From a bacterium (GTDB taxonomy: Bacteria > Myxococcota_A > Bradymonadia > Bradymonadales > Bradymonadaceae): 64,000 nucleotides of DNA. This document shows, in pieces, positions 27,294 through 36,484 of this stretch. The first letter of the stretch is position 1. Every line of letters begins with the position of its first letter. The notes beneath the pieces are model-generated. The model did no database searches and was not told the origin of the DNA. It saw nothing but the letters and a program-made list of their open reading frames with translations. The DNA lies in assembly GCA_030427705.1 (NCBI GenBank), contig JAUIBR010000010.1, positions 62,001-126,000 on the forward strand, given 5' to 3'. Both the position numbers and the translations under genes were made by a program.

Positions 27294-29213
27294 ATGAACT
27301 CAGTTAAAAAACAGTCACGACTCACCAGTGTTCTGGTGTTCATCGCCATCCTGATGCTGGCCACGTCGGCATTCGCACTGGATAAGAATCAGATCATCCA
27401 GATGGGCAAGCTTGGTCTCAACGACAAAGCTATCATGGGCGCCATTGACTCCGCGGGTGACGAGCTTTCGCTCACCGAAGAAGATCTCGGTGAGCTTCGT
27501 CTTCAAGGCATCAGCGACGCAGTCATTGAGCACTTGAAGATCACCGGTCATGTCAAGGGATTGGACACGGCACCTGCAGACGGTGCGCCGGCCGACGGTG
27601 ATGTTGAGCCGGCACCAGCTCCTTCGACAGAAGAGACCGAAGAAGAGAAAGCTGAGCGGCTTGCAGCTGAGAAGGCTCGAGAAGAAGAGATTCTCAAAAA
27701 GGCTCAAGAGCTAAACCAAGAGAAGGCCCAAGAAGATGCACGTCAGAAGCGGCTCGAGCAGATGGCTCGCCGACTTCCGGAAGCTGCGGAGCTCGTTGAG
27801 GCCGGCGACAACATGGAAGCCGCGCTCATCTACCTTGAGTTCCTGTCGCTCCAGCCTGAAGAGCAGGGCGAGAGTTGGTACGAAGCAAAATTCGGTCTTG
27901 CGAAGGCATCGTTCCAGGAAGGCATCCTTTCGGGTGCGTCTTCACCGCTGCTTGAGGTCTTGCTCGCCGGCGCTGACCGTCCACACTTCGTGGAAGGTTT
28001 CCGCATGCTGCGCAAACTCACCCAGGAAATTGGCTACCGCCCTCCGGTTCTTGAAGAGCTGACGAAGCTTTACACCGGTGATTTGAACGCCGAGTTCCTG
28101 GCGGAGTTCAACTACTACATGGGCAAGTTCTTCTTCGACTACAACCGGTCGGACCTTGCGATTGAGTACCTTCAGAAGGTTCCAAACACCGCTCCGGACT
28201 ATCCAGAAGCACTCTACGTCATGGGTGTCGCAAAGCTTGACCCTACGGTCAACGACACGGCTGGCGCACTCTACAACTTCCGCGATGCTATCATCGCTGG
28301 TGAAGCAGAGCCTGGTGGTAACGAAGAGATTCTCCAGCTTGGCTACTTGGCGCTGGCTCGTACCTGGTACGAGGTCGGCCTCTACGACGTTGCACTGTTC
28401 TACTACTTGAAGGTGCCTTCGGATTCGTCGCGAAACGCTGAATCCGTGTTCGAACAGGCTTGGTCGTACTTCATGAAGAACGACACGAAGCGCGCACTCG
28501 GAATTTTGCACACGCTGCACAGCCCGCTCTACGAGAAGTGGTACTTCCCAGACCTGTTCATCCTGGAAGCGGCGACGTACCTGAACCTCTGCAAATTCGA
28601 CCAGAGCCAAGTTGCACTCGGTGAGTTCACGAAGCGCTATCTCGACAAGCAACCACGCTTGTCCGAGTACCTCGCGAACACGACCGAGCCAAAGGACTAC
28701 TGGACGTACATGATGACGTCCTCGGGCAAGAGCGATAGCGAGCTCAACGGCCCACCACGCATCTTTGTGAACGCGGTCCTCAACGACCTCGAATTCTACA
28801 ATATCTATCGCGTCGTTCAGAACCTTCAGAAGGAGCGAGCAGCACTTGAGGCTAACGTCGGTGCACTCGGTGACTTCGGAAACGTGGTTCTGGAGCGAGT
28901 TAATGAGCAGCTTGAAACCAAGATCGAGGAAGGGGGAATCCTGGTTCAGCAGAAGTTCTCAGATTTGGACAAGGAACTGACCGATTGGGATTTGAAGGCT
29001 ACGCAAATCTCTTTCGAAATTGACTCCGAGTCGAAACGTCAGCTGGAAACGCAGCTGGTGAACCCCAATGCAGCGCCTAAGAAGGCGGCAAGCGGTACGA
29101 CCATCACGGTGGTCGCAGCCGATTGGCAAAGTTGGGATTTCGACGGTGAATACTGGGTTGATGAAGTTCCGAACTATCGAAGTAGCCTCCGCACGGAGTG
29201 TGTTGAACAATGA
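27294..29213 (+). CDS. exported TPR protein (GltC/NfsC-like)
   Basis: The ATG at 27294 gives a signal peptide (LVFIAILMLATSAFA) and 639 residues; the longer frame from 27225 adds no useful sequence. After a helical N-terminal part and an Ala/Pro/Glu-rich linker there are TPR-like helical repeats (AAELVEAGDNMEAALIYLEF; YNRSDLAIEYLQKVPNTAPD; YEVGLYDVALFYYLKVP) and a C-terminal coiled segment. Length and place, just after the two barrels, fit GltC (a periplasmic TPR protein of the gliding complex). The stop overlaps the ATG of the next gene (ATGA), so they are co-translated. Confidence 0.7.
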   Translation: MNSVKKQSRLTSVLVFIAILMLATSAFALDKNQIIQMGKLGLNDKAIMGAIDSAGDELSLTEEDLGELRLQGISDAVIEHLKITGHVKGLDTAPADGAPADGDVEPAPAPSTEETEEEKAERLAAEKAREEEILKKAQELNQEKAQEDARQKRLEQMARRLPEAAELVEAGDNMEAALIYLEFLSLQPEEQGESWYEAKFGLAKASFQEGILSGASSPLLEVLLAGADRPHFVEGFRMLRKLTQEIGYRPPVLEELTKLYTGDLNAEFLAEFNYYMGKFFFDYNRSDLAIEYLQKVPNTAPDYPEALYVMGVAKLDPTVNDTAGALYNFRDAIIAGEAEPGGNEEILQLGYLALARTWYEVGLYDVALFYYLKVPSDSSRNAESVFEQAWSYFMKNDTKRALGILHTLHSPLYEKWYFPDLFILEAATYLNLCKFDQSQVALGEFTKRYLDKQPRLSEYLANTTEPKDYWTYMMTSSGKSDSELNGPPRIFVNAVLNDLEFYNIYRVVQNLQKERAALEANVGALGDFGNVVLERVNEQLETKIEEGGILVQQKFSDLDKELTDWDLKATQISFEIDSESKRQLETQLVNPNAAPKKAASGTTITVVAADWQSWDFDGEYWVDEVPNYRSSLRTECVEQ

Positions 29214-32200
29214 AAAAGGCCAACAACCTTTTAATTCTTCTCGTCGCCGTCGGTCTATCCGGCGGTTTTGCGTCTACTGCCTTTGCGCAGGACGTTTCCA
29301 AGGTCAAAGTCAAGAAGTCCGTCTCCAAAGATACGGAGAAAGAGGCCCTGAAGCGCGCTGAAGAGCGCACCAAGGTCCTCAACAAGGACAAGACAGACAA
29401 AGAGGCTGCAGCGAAAGCCATCGAGGGCCCTGGCGTTGACCAGAAAGCTTTCGAAGACTCGCAGCAGACAATGACGCCTGAGCAAATCGATGCGCTCAAG
29501 CGAAAGCTCGAGACCAAAAACCAGCAGATGATCAAGAAGCTGTCTTCGATCATCGAGCGCGACCCCTACAACAAGCAAAAGCCGGAATGGATGTTCCAAA
29601 AGGCGGAACTTGTCTGGGAGTCGGCAAACTGGGAGTACCTGCGACAACGTGCCAAGTACAACCAATGCTTAGACGCTGCGAACAAGGGCACCGTTGACGA
29701 GAAGACCTGTCAGGAGCCCAAGGCGGACTACACGGATGCTCAGGAAATCTACAAAGAGATCCTGCAACAGTATCCGAGCTACGCACGTCTTGATGAGGTG
29801 ATTTACCGCTTGGGAAGTGGCCTGATCGAAGCCGGTCAAGGCGCGCAGGCGGTCAGCTACCTTCAGAAGTTGGTGAAGAACTATCCCAACTCACGCTATC
29901 TGCCAGAAGCATACCTCGCGCTCGGCGAGTTCTTCTTCGAGAAGGAGCTTCTCGGAGCGGCTCGCGACAACTACGAGAAGGTTCTGACCTACAAGAACAA
30001 CCAGCTCTACGACTACGCTTTGTACAAGTACGGCTGGGTCCTGTTCAATCAGACCGAATACCGAAAGTCGGTGGATACCTTCAAGTCGGTCGTTGAGCGG
30101 ACTGGAACCAAGATTGGCTTCCAGAACCAAGCCATCAACGACCTGGTCGTCGTTTACGCCGAGATTGATGACGGTTGGAAAGAAGTCCGCGACTACCTGA
30201 CAAAGAAGAAAGGCAAAGATTTCTCCGACAAGAAACTTGGTCAGATGGCAGGTCTCTTCGAGGCTCAGGGTAAGGACGACAAAGCTGTCGAGATCTTCGA
30301 ATACTTCATCAAGGACCGACCAAATCACGAGAAAGTCCCACAATGGGCTGAGAGTGTTCTCATCGCCGAGAAGAAGGTCACCAACGACGATGACGTGAAG
30401 AATCTCGAGAAGACGATGAATCGCTTCGTCGCATACTTCGACACGAACGGAACGTGGTGGTCGAAGAACAAGGACAACGAAAAGGCGACGAACAACGCGA
30501 CGCTTTTGACGGACGCTTCGCTTTCGTACCTGTCGAACTTCTTCCACCGCCGAGCGCAGAAGAACGAAGACGTTAACGACTACAAAAAGGCTGCTGGATA
30601 CTATCAGCAGTACATCAAGCGCTTCCCGGATAGCGCAGCTTCCTTCGACATGGGCTTCTTCCTCGCGGAGATTCTGCTCTTGAACCTGGGCGAGCCCGAG
30701 AAAGCCGCTCAAGAATACCAGAAGGTTGTCGACCTCTATAAGGCCAACAACATTCCAAAGGGTGTGAAGAAGAAAGACGCCGAAGCTATCGTCAAGGACA
30801 GCGCCTACGCCATCGTGAGTGCGTACGACGAGCTGGTTAAGAAAAGCCACCCAGACTCGATTTTGGTCGAGATGGCAAAATACGACGAGAGCAAGCGTGC
30901 GAAGAAGGCAACCGACCAGCGTGCTGAGTCGGTCGATACGCCTCCAATTCCGAAGACGCCACTGTTGAAGTACGAAGCGAAGTTCGTTGCTGCAAGTGAC
31001 CAATTCTCGGAGCTGTATCCTAAGGAAGACGTCACCCCAACGGTCGACTTCGTGGCTGCTGAGGTCTACAAGTCACGTGGCCACTACGACAAATGCGTGC
31101 CTCGCTTCGAGAGCATCATCGTCAACGCGCCAAAGCACCGCTATGCATCCTTTGCTGGTAACAGCCTTCTTGAAGCTAACTACCGTCTGAAGCGATGGGA
31201 CGAAGTGGAGAAGTGGGCTCGGTACCTCTTCGACAACAAGATCTTCGACGTTACGCCGAAAGAGAAGCTGCAGTCGGCTATCGCATACGCAATCAACGAG
31301 CGTGCGAAAGACCTCAAGAACAACAAAGAATTCGAAAAGGCATCTGACGAGCTTCTTCGCCTTGCGAAGGAATTCCCGAAGTCGGAACTTGCCCCTGGCG
31401 CGCTCTTCAACGCCGCTGCGATTTACGAATCGGGTGACAAGGTCAACGAAGCACTGGCCGTCTACAAGCGGGTTGTCAAAGAGTACCCCGAGAGCCTTCA
31501 AGCTCCTGAGGCACTGTTCGTGATGGGTGCTATCTACGAATCGCAGACCGACTTCGCGAACGCTGCTGACTCGTTCTCACGTCTTGGTTCGACCGAGAAA
31601 TACAAGAACGCCAAAGGCGATGAAGTCGAATACCGCGACCACGACAAAGCTGCTGACGCTGTTTACAACGCGGCTGTGATTCTGGAAGCGACTGAAGCTT
31701 GGGACAAAGCGATCGAAACATATGAGAAGTACGCGAAGCTTTGGCCAGAGCGCGAAAACGTTCGCGACCTTGGCATCCACCTCGCCTACCTCGAGAAAGA
31801 GAAGAAAGACCCGAAGGCAGCTCAGAAGCGCATGGAAGACTTCCTGAAGCGCAAAGACATCAAGCCTGAAGAGAAAGTCGAGCTCTACTCACAGATCGGC
31901 CTGTTGATGGTCGAGATCAAAGGTAAGAAGTGGGAGAAGAACTCCGACGAGATGTATACGAAGTCCGTTGAAGAGTGGAAGAAGCTCGAAGACGAGGCTC
32001 TCAAGAAGAAGACGCGCTACTACGCTTCGGAAGCTCGCTTCCAACAGGCTGAGCGCATCTACACCGAGTTCGCAGCAGTGAAGCTTGGCTTCCCACTTAA
32101 GAAGCTCACAAAAACGCTTCAAGAGAAAGGTAAGTTGGAGCAGGACGCTGAGGCCATCTACACCGAGATTATCGCGATGCAGAGCCCGCGTTGGGTTGCT

Positions 32201-32644
32201 GCTTCTGCATACCGAATCGGTGAGATGTACAAGAACTTCTCGGACGAATTGTACAACCTCCCAATTCCAGAAGGTCTGACGCAAGAGCAGCAGGACGCCT
32301 ATCAAATGGCACTTGATGACAACGCGTTCCCACTTCAGGAAAAGGCCCTCACCGCATACCGAACCGCTCTCAAGCTGGCGCTTCAGTTCGAGGCATACAA
32401 CGAGTGGAGCTCGAAGTCGGCTGCTGCGATCAGCAAGCTCGAATCGGAAGCATATCCGATTACGGGTCAGGAAGGTGTTGAGAGCACCCACTCGCAGCTC
32501 AACTTCGACATTCCGAAGGCTGTAACCAGCCTCGAGGTTGTCAAAGAGCGTGTGAAAGCGCGTAAGGCCGCAAAGAAGGCAGCAGAGCCAAAGCCTGCAC
32601 CCAAGCCTGCAGCGGCACCTAAAGAATCCGCAGCGGCGAAGTAG
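29210..32644 (+). CDS. large exported TPR protein (GltD/AgnA-like)
   Basis: The product (1144 residues) has a signal peptide (LLILLVAVGLSGGFASTAFA) and many TPR repeats along most of its length (AGQGAQAVSYLQKLVKNYPN, QGKDDKAVEIFEYFIKDRPN, ASDELLRLAKEFPKSELAPG, VNEALAVYKRVVKEYPESLQ). It ends in a Lys/Ala/Pro-rich tail. In M. xanthus, the gltD (agnA) product is a TPR protein of about this size and is followed by gltE, as here. It should sit in the periplasm and bridge inner and outer membrane parts. Codon use is uniform with its neighbours. The start overlaps the upstream stop. Confidence 0.7.
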   Translation: MKKANNLLILLVAVGLSGGFASTAFAQDVSKVKVKKSVSKDTEKEALKRAEERTKVLNKDKTDKEAAAKAIEGPGVDQKAFEDSQQTMTPEQIDALKRKLETKNQQMIKKLSSIIERDPYNKQKPEWMFQKAELVWESANWEYLRQRAKYNQCLDAANKGTVDEKTCQEPKADYTDAQEIYKEILQQYPSYARLDEVIYRLGSGLIEAGQGAQAVSYLQKLVKNYPNSRYLPEAYLALGEFFFEKELLGAARDNYEKVLTYKNNQLYDYALYKYGWVLFNQTEYRKSVDTFKSVVERTGTKIGFQNQAINDLVVVYAEIDDGWKEVRDYLTKKKGKDFSDKKLGQMAGLFEAQGKDDKAVEIFEYFIKDRPNHEKVPQWAESVLIAEKKVTNDDDVKNLEKTMNRFVAYFDTNGTWWSKNKDNEKATNNATLLTDASLSYLSNFFHRRAQKNEDVNDYKKAAGYYQQYIKRFPDSAASFDMGFFLAEILLLNLGEPEKAAQEYQKVVDLYKANNIPKGVKKKDAEAIVKDSAYAIVSAYDELVKKSHPDSILVEMAKYDESKRAKKATDQRAESVDTPPIPKTPLLKYEAKFVAASDQFSELYPKEDVTPTVDFVAAEVYKSRGHYDKCVPRFESIIVNAPKHRYASFAGNSLLEANYRLKRWDEVEKWARYLFDNKIFDVTPKEKLQSAIAYAINERAKDLKNNKEFEKASDELLRLAKEFPKSELAPGALFNAAAIYESGDKVNEALAVYKRVVKEYPESLQAPEALFVMGAIYESQTDFANAADSFSRLGSTEKYKNAKGDEVEYRDHDKAADAVYNAAVILEATEAWDKAIETYEKYAKLWPERENVRDLGIHLAYLEKEKKDPKAAQKRMEDFLKRKDIKPEEKVELYSQIGLLMVEIKGKKWEKNSDEMYTKSVEEWKKLEDEALKKKTRYYASEARFQQAERIYTEFAAVKLGFPLKKLTKTLQEKGKLEQDAEAIYTEIIAMQSPRWVAASAYRIGEMYKNFSDELYNLPIPEGLTQEQQDAYQMALDDNAFPLQEKALTAYRTALKLALQFEAYNEWSSKSAAAISKLESEAYPITGQEGVESTHSQLNFDIPKAVTSLEVVKERVKARKAAKKAAEPKPAPKPAAAPKESAAAK

Positions 32645-32655
32645 GAGTAGAGCAA

Positions 32656-33867
32656 ATGAAATCGAATAAACTGATTCAAATCTGTCTCGTCCTTGCCGCT
32701 ACCCTGGCCGTCGCTTGCGGTGGTCCAGAGGTCAAAAAGGACACGAAGAAAGAACAAGTTCAAAGCACGGCTGCTGAACTAGGCATGAGCCAAGAGGCTC
32801 TGTCTGCGTTCCAGGTCGCAATGGACGAGCTGGCCAAAGAGAAGCCCGATGGCAAGAAGGCCACCGAGAATCTCAAAAAAGCCATCGAGTTGGAGCCTGA
32901 CTTCGCGGAAGCCCACTACAATCTGGGTATCGTTCTGCAGATTGTCGGGCAGCCAAAAGCGTCCATTCCGCACCTGCAGAAGGCGAAGGAACTCGACCCC
33001 GAAGTGTCGGAATACACGGTTGCATTGGGGCGTGCATACGCGGCAAGCGGTCAACCGGAACTCGCCGAGCCCATCTTCCTTGAAGTGGTCGCACGTGAGC
33101 CCAACAATTTGGGAGCGATGAACAATCTGGCGGTTATCGCGCTTCAGAAGAACGAACAGAAGAAAGCGCTTGAGTACCTTCAAGACATTCTTCGAGAAGA
33201 CGACGAGAACGTCGCAGGCTTGAAGACGATGGGCTTGGTGTACTTCAAAGAGAAGAACTACTCGCTTGCGAACTACATGTTCAAAAAGGCTTCGAAGATT
33301 GCGCCAAAAGACGCAGATATCCACAACAACATGGGTCTCGTCTCGATGGACCAAGACAAGACGGCTGAGGCTGTGCGTCACTTCCAGAAGGCGATCGAAG
33401 TTGATCCAAACTACCTGGAAGCGCGTCTAAACCTCGGCGCAATCTTGCTTGAGTACCTCGATTACGATCGTGCAAACAAGCAATTCACTGAAGCAGTACG
33501 GATCTCGCCAGACCACTGTGTGGCTCGCTTGGGTAGCGCTGCATCAGCATTTGCGACGGGTGAGCACAAGCGTTCGGCAGACAACTACCAGTTCTATGTC
33601 GACACCTGCGATGCCAAACATGTCTCCAGCTACGAGCGTCTTGCGAAACTCAATGAGAGCTTCCTGAACAACCCTCAGGCCGCGATTGGTTTCTACAAGA
33701 AGCTGCTTACGTTGACAGATAACGAGGAGAAGAAGACTGGCTATAGCGCCATGATTCAGTTCCTCGAGAGCCAGTCCAAGCCACAAGAGCAGAAGCAGCC
33801 AGAAGCTGCGCCTGAAGGCGAGGAAGCACCTCCAGCTGAGGAAGGTGACGAAGGCGGCGAAGGGTAA
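32656..33867 (+). CDS. TPR lipoprotein (GltE/AglT-like)
   Basis: A lipoprotein signal (ICLVLAATLAVACGG) is followed by about nine TPR units: LKKAIELEPDFAEAHYNLGI, HLQKAKELDPEVSEYTVALG, YFKEKNYSLANYMFKKASKI, HFQKAIEVDPNYLEARLNLG and others. The C-terminus is Pro/Glu/Gly-rich. GltE (AglT) of M. xanthus is a TPR outer-membrane lipoprotein encoded after gltD. The ATG at 32656 has GGAG upstream. A stem TCTGGGTC/GATCCAGA with an A-loop follows the stop. This is one of three TPR proteins in a row, which are different in size and are not recent duplicates. Confidence 0.7.
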   Translation: MKSNKLIQICLVLAATLAVACGGPEVKKDTKKEQVQSTAAELGMSQEALSAFQVAMDELAKEKPDGKKATENLKKAIELEPDFAEAHYNLGIVLQIVGQPKASIPHLQKAKELDPEVSEYTVALGRAYAASGQPELAEPIFLEVVAREPNNLGAMNNLAVIALQKNEQKKALEYLQDILREDDENVAGLKTMGLVYFKEKNYSLANYMFKKASKIAPKDADIHNNMGLVSMDQDKTAEAVRHFQKAIEVDPNYLEARLNLGAILLEYLDYDRANKQFTEAVRISPDHCVARLGSAASAFATGEHKRSADNYQFYVDTCDAKHVSSYERLAKLNESFLNNPQAAIGFYKKLLTLTDNEEKKTGYSAMIQFLESQSKPQEQKQPEAAPEGEEAPPAEEGDEGGEG

Positions 33868-33936
33868 TCGAGGATCTGGGTCAAAAAAGATCCAGACTCG
33901 CGCAAACCCGTTCATAGAGTTGTTAGCGCGGTCAAA

Positions 33937-33966
33937 TTGACGGTCCAAGCCGCGTTTTGGTACGTT
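33937..33966 (+). promoter_or_regulatory. possible sigma-70 promoter before the small exported gene
   Basis: TTGACG at 33937-33942 and TACGTT at 33961-33966, with an 18-base spacer. The match is moderate. The gap from 33868 to 34111 holds no gene. Confidence 0.3.
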
Positions 33967-34111
33967 TAGGGACCTTTTGAGAATAGTAATTGTCCAGATG
34001 ATGGTGAGGGGTTGACCGGATGAGAACTTGATCGCTTGAGCATTTCAGGTGACAATCATCCTAAGGAACTTACCCCAACGAGTTGCCATCATCGGTTTGA
34101 TGGAGATGAAG

Positions 34112-34360
34112 ATGCGTAAAGCAATCGGATTCATTGCGTTTGCAGCAGTACTGTCGGTTTCCTCTTTGGCATTTGCCCAAGATCAACCGAAGACGAAATT
34201 CTACGACTTCAGTGACATGTTGATCGACGGTCAGTTGAAGACGCCGGATTTGATGAAATCGGATGCTCGCGAGAAAGCGAAGTTCCAGCGACTTTTGAGC
34301 CTCAAGAAGAGTTTCCTGCCGAAGATCCGAGAGACTTCGGAAGAGAAAGCTCTTCAGTAA
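34112..34360 (+). CDS. small exported protein before the AgmX-like gene (CglF/GltF position)
   Basis: I start at the ATG at 34112 (MRKAIGFIAFAAVLS), which gives a signal peptide ending in LAFAQ and an 82-residue protein. The mature part starts with FYDFSDMLIDGQLKTPDLM and continues with a helix rich in charge (KFQRLLSLKKSFLPKIRETS). Small exported proteins with a DF-x-x-x-x-I-x-G-x-L-x-x-P pattern are often encoded next to AgmX-type genes in myxobacteria, and CglF/GltF lies in this part of the cluster. I give this link with caution. The ATGs at 34100 and 34106 are other possible starts. Confidence 0.55.
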   Translation: MRKAIGFIAFAAVLSVSSLAFAQDQPKTKFYDFSDMLIDGQLKTPDLMKSDAREKAKFQRLLSLKKSFLPKIRETSEEKALQ

Positions 34361-34361
34361 T

Positions 34362-34393
34362 GTAGAAGCTTCAGGGTGACGCTGAAGCTCTAC
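34362..34393 (+). other. stem-loop between the small exported gene and the AgmX-like gene
   Basis: AGCTTCAG at 34367-34374 pairs with CTGAAGCT at 34382-34389, and outer GTA/TAC pairs extend it. No T run follows, so it is not a normal terminator. It may be an RNA processing or stability element. Confidence 0.45.
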
Positions 34394-34441
34394 CAGAAAC
34401 AGACCGCACGCAGTAAGTGCGGGAAAAGGAGTTAATCCACG

Positions 34442-36439
34442 ATGAAGATTGTTTGCGGCGCTTGTGGAGCCAAGTACTCAATCGCTGACGAGAAGGTCCA
34501 AGGAAAGGTCTTCAAGATTCGCTGCAAGAAGTGCAGCAACGTTATCGTGGTGAAAGGAACTGCCGACGATGGCGACGAAGCCGCGGCCGGTGGTGGCGGT
34601 GGCGCAGCCGAATGGTACGTCGTCATCGACAACGACCAAGCAGGTCCGATGACTTCTGTCGAAGTCGATTCATACTTCATGTCAGGGCGGATCAACGGCG
34701 AAACCTTCGCATGGCGCGACGGTTTGGCGGATTGGGTCCCCATCAAGACTTTGTCTGAGTTTGCACACCTGGCCGGCGATACCGCGGGTCCAGACGAAGC
34801 AACTCAGATTTCAGATGGTTTCGGCCAAATGGCGGATTCTGCGGGTGCTGGAGGCGCTTTGGCTGCAGCAGCAGCGCTCCCATCAGACGAAGATGCAACC
34901 ATCTCGATGACTTCAAACGCCGATACCTTTGGCGATTCAGGATTTGGAAGCGATTTTGGTGCGGCCCCACAAGAGCCAGAGCCGAGCTTCGGCAGCGACT
35001 CCGGTTTGGGTGGCGGCGAGTCCGGCTACAGCGCTGGTGAGTTCGACGGTGGATTCAGCGACTTCGGAGGCGGCGGAGGTTCCGCAGATTCCGGTGGCGG
35101 TGGATTCGCAGCATTCGACTCCGGATTGGATTCTGGTGGCGGAGGCGGTTTCGGTGGCGGCGGTGGCGCTGAATTAGCGTCAAGCGGCGGCGGAACGGAC
35201 GAAGCCAACGCGGGCATGTTCGCAAGCTTTGATAGTGGTGGCGGATCTGACGACTTCCTAGGCTTTAGTAGCGGCGGTGCCGCAGCAGTTGAGCCTTCGT
35301 CGAGCCCAGCACCAGCCGCGTCGAACGGGTCCAACGGATCCTCGAACGGTTCAGCAAACAACATGATTGGCCAGCGTAACGAGAACTCGGTTCTCTTCAG
35401 CTTGAGCAGCCTCGACCAGGTTCAGGCAGTTCAATCTCCTGAGCCTGCTGCCCTCAGCATGGGCGGACCTGCACCTGCAGGTGGCGACGCTTCGAACACG
35501 GAAGGTTCCGGCCTCATCGATATTCGCGCCTTGGCAACCGCACACAGCGAAATGAAAGGCGCTGGCGGCGGTGCTGGTGACAACCTCGACCCATTCAGCG
35601 CAGGAACGATGGCGATGCCAGCGTTGATGCCGATGGGTTCACACCGCTCCAATAAGCCGCTGATTATCGGTGGTATCTTGGCTGGTGTGTTGCTTCTGGC
35701 GGTTGCCGGTGTGGCAATTGCGCTCATCGTCTCGAAGGATGACACCCCTCAGGTGGTCGAGGTCGAGAAAAAAGAAGAGGGCATGTCCGAAGCCGAAAAA
35801 CAGCAGTTGGCGCTTATGAAGCAGATGCAGGAGGAGATTCAGCGTCTGAAAGAGAGTGGCGCGAGCGCTGAAGAGATCGCTGCAGCTGAGGAAAAAGAAA
35901 AAGAGATTGCGGCGAACGCTCCAGCCGAGAAAGAAGACGACAAAAAGTCCTCAACCAAAAAGAAGAAATCCACGCGAAATGTCGCGAAGGCCGAGAAGAA
36001 GGAAGAGAAAGACGATCCAGCCCCGAAGACCACAAAGAAGGTCAAGAAGGGTGACGGAATCGATGCTCTCCTAAACAAGATTGATGAAGGCGACGGCAAA
36101 AAATCAACGCCTAAGAAGAAGGAAGAGCCTAAGAAGAGCTCCTCTGGTGGAAAGTCCAAGCTCTCGAAGAACGATGTTCAAGGCACGATTCGACGTTATC
36201 GCGGTCGTGTGAACACCTGCTATCGCAGCCAGAACAAGAACAATCTTAGCGGCACGATGAAGGTTGGATTTGCCATTAAGCCTGATGGCGGTGTGACAAA
36301 CGTTAGCGTCAAGACCGGCAAGTTCGCTGGCACCGACGTTGGCAAGTGTGTTGTGAAGGCTGTGAAGGGAATGAAGTTCCCGGCCACCACGGCATCCTCG
36401 AACGTCAACGTGAAGAGCTACCCCTTCAAGCTCCAGTAA
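34442..36439 (+). CDS. zinc-ribbon/GYF/TonB-like membrane protein (AgmX/GltJ-like)
   Basis: Domains in order: an MJ0042-type zinc ribbon (Cys5, Cys8, Cys28, Cys31), a GYF_2 domain at about 57-105 (WYVVIDNDQAGPMTSVEVDS, FAWRDGLADWVPIKTL), a long Gly/Ser-rich stretch (about 140-300), a membrane helix (LIIGGILAGVLLLAVAGVAI, about 406-430), a Lys/Glu-rich helix, and a C-terminal AgmX/PglI-type domain with TonB-like pattern (IRRYRGRVNTCYRSQ, GTMKVGFAIKPDGGVTNVSV). This is the architecture of AgmX/GltJ, which spans the inner membrane and links cytoplasmic gliding proteins to the periplasmic complex. It is the last gene of the cluster and is followed by a clear terminator. Confidence 0.85.
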   Translation: MKIVCGACGAKYSIADEKVQGKVFKIRCKKCSNVIVVKGTADDGDEAAAGGGGGAAEWYVVIDNDQAGPMTSVEVDSYFMSGRINGETFAWRDGLADWVPIKTLSEFAHLAGDTAGPDEATQISDGFGQMADSAGAGGALAAAAALPSDEDATISMTSNADTFGDSGFGSDFGAAPQEPEPSFGSDSGLGGGESGYSAGEFDGGFSDFGGGGGSADSGGGGFAAFDSGLDSGGGGGFGGGGGAELASSGGGTDEANAGMFASFDSGGGSDDFLGFSSGGAAAVEPSSSPAPAASNGSNGSSNGSANNMIGQRNENSVLFSLSSLDQVQAVQSPEPAALSMGGPAPAGGDASNTEGSGLIDIRALATAHSEMKGAGGGAGDNLDPFSAGTMAMPALMPMGSHRSNKPLIIGGILAGVLLLAVAGVAIALIVSKDDTPQVVEVEKKEEGMSEAEKQQLALMKQMQEEIQRLKESGASAEEIAAAEEKEKEIAANAPAEKEDDKKSSTKKKKSTRNVAKAEKKEEKDDPAPKTTKKVKKGDGIDALLNKIDEGDGKKSTPKKKEEPKKSSSGGKSKLSKNDVQGTIRRYRGRVNTCYRSQNKNNLSGTMKVGFAIKPDGGVTNVSVKTGKFAGTDVGKCVVKAVKGMKFPATTASSNVNVKSYPFKLQ

Positions 36440-36462
36440 ACACTGGTGCATTGCACCTGACG

Positions 36463-36484
36463 GGCCGCCCGAGGGCGGCCTTTT
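36463..36484 (+). terminator. rho-independent terminator after the Glt-like cluster
   Basis: Stem GGCCGCC/GGCGGCC with CGAG loop, then TTTT. It also borders the stop of the convergent NFACT gene. Confidence 0.88.
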
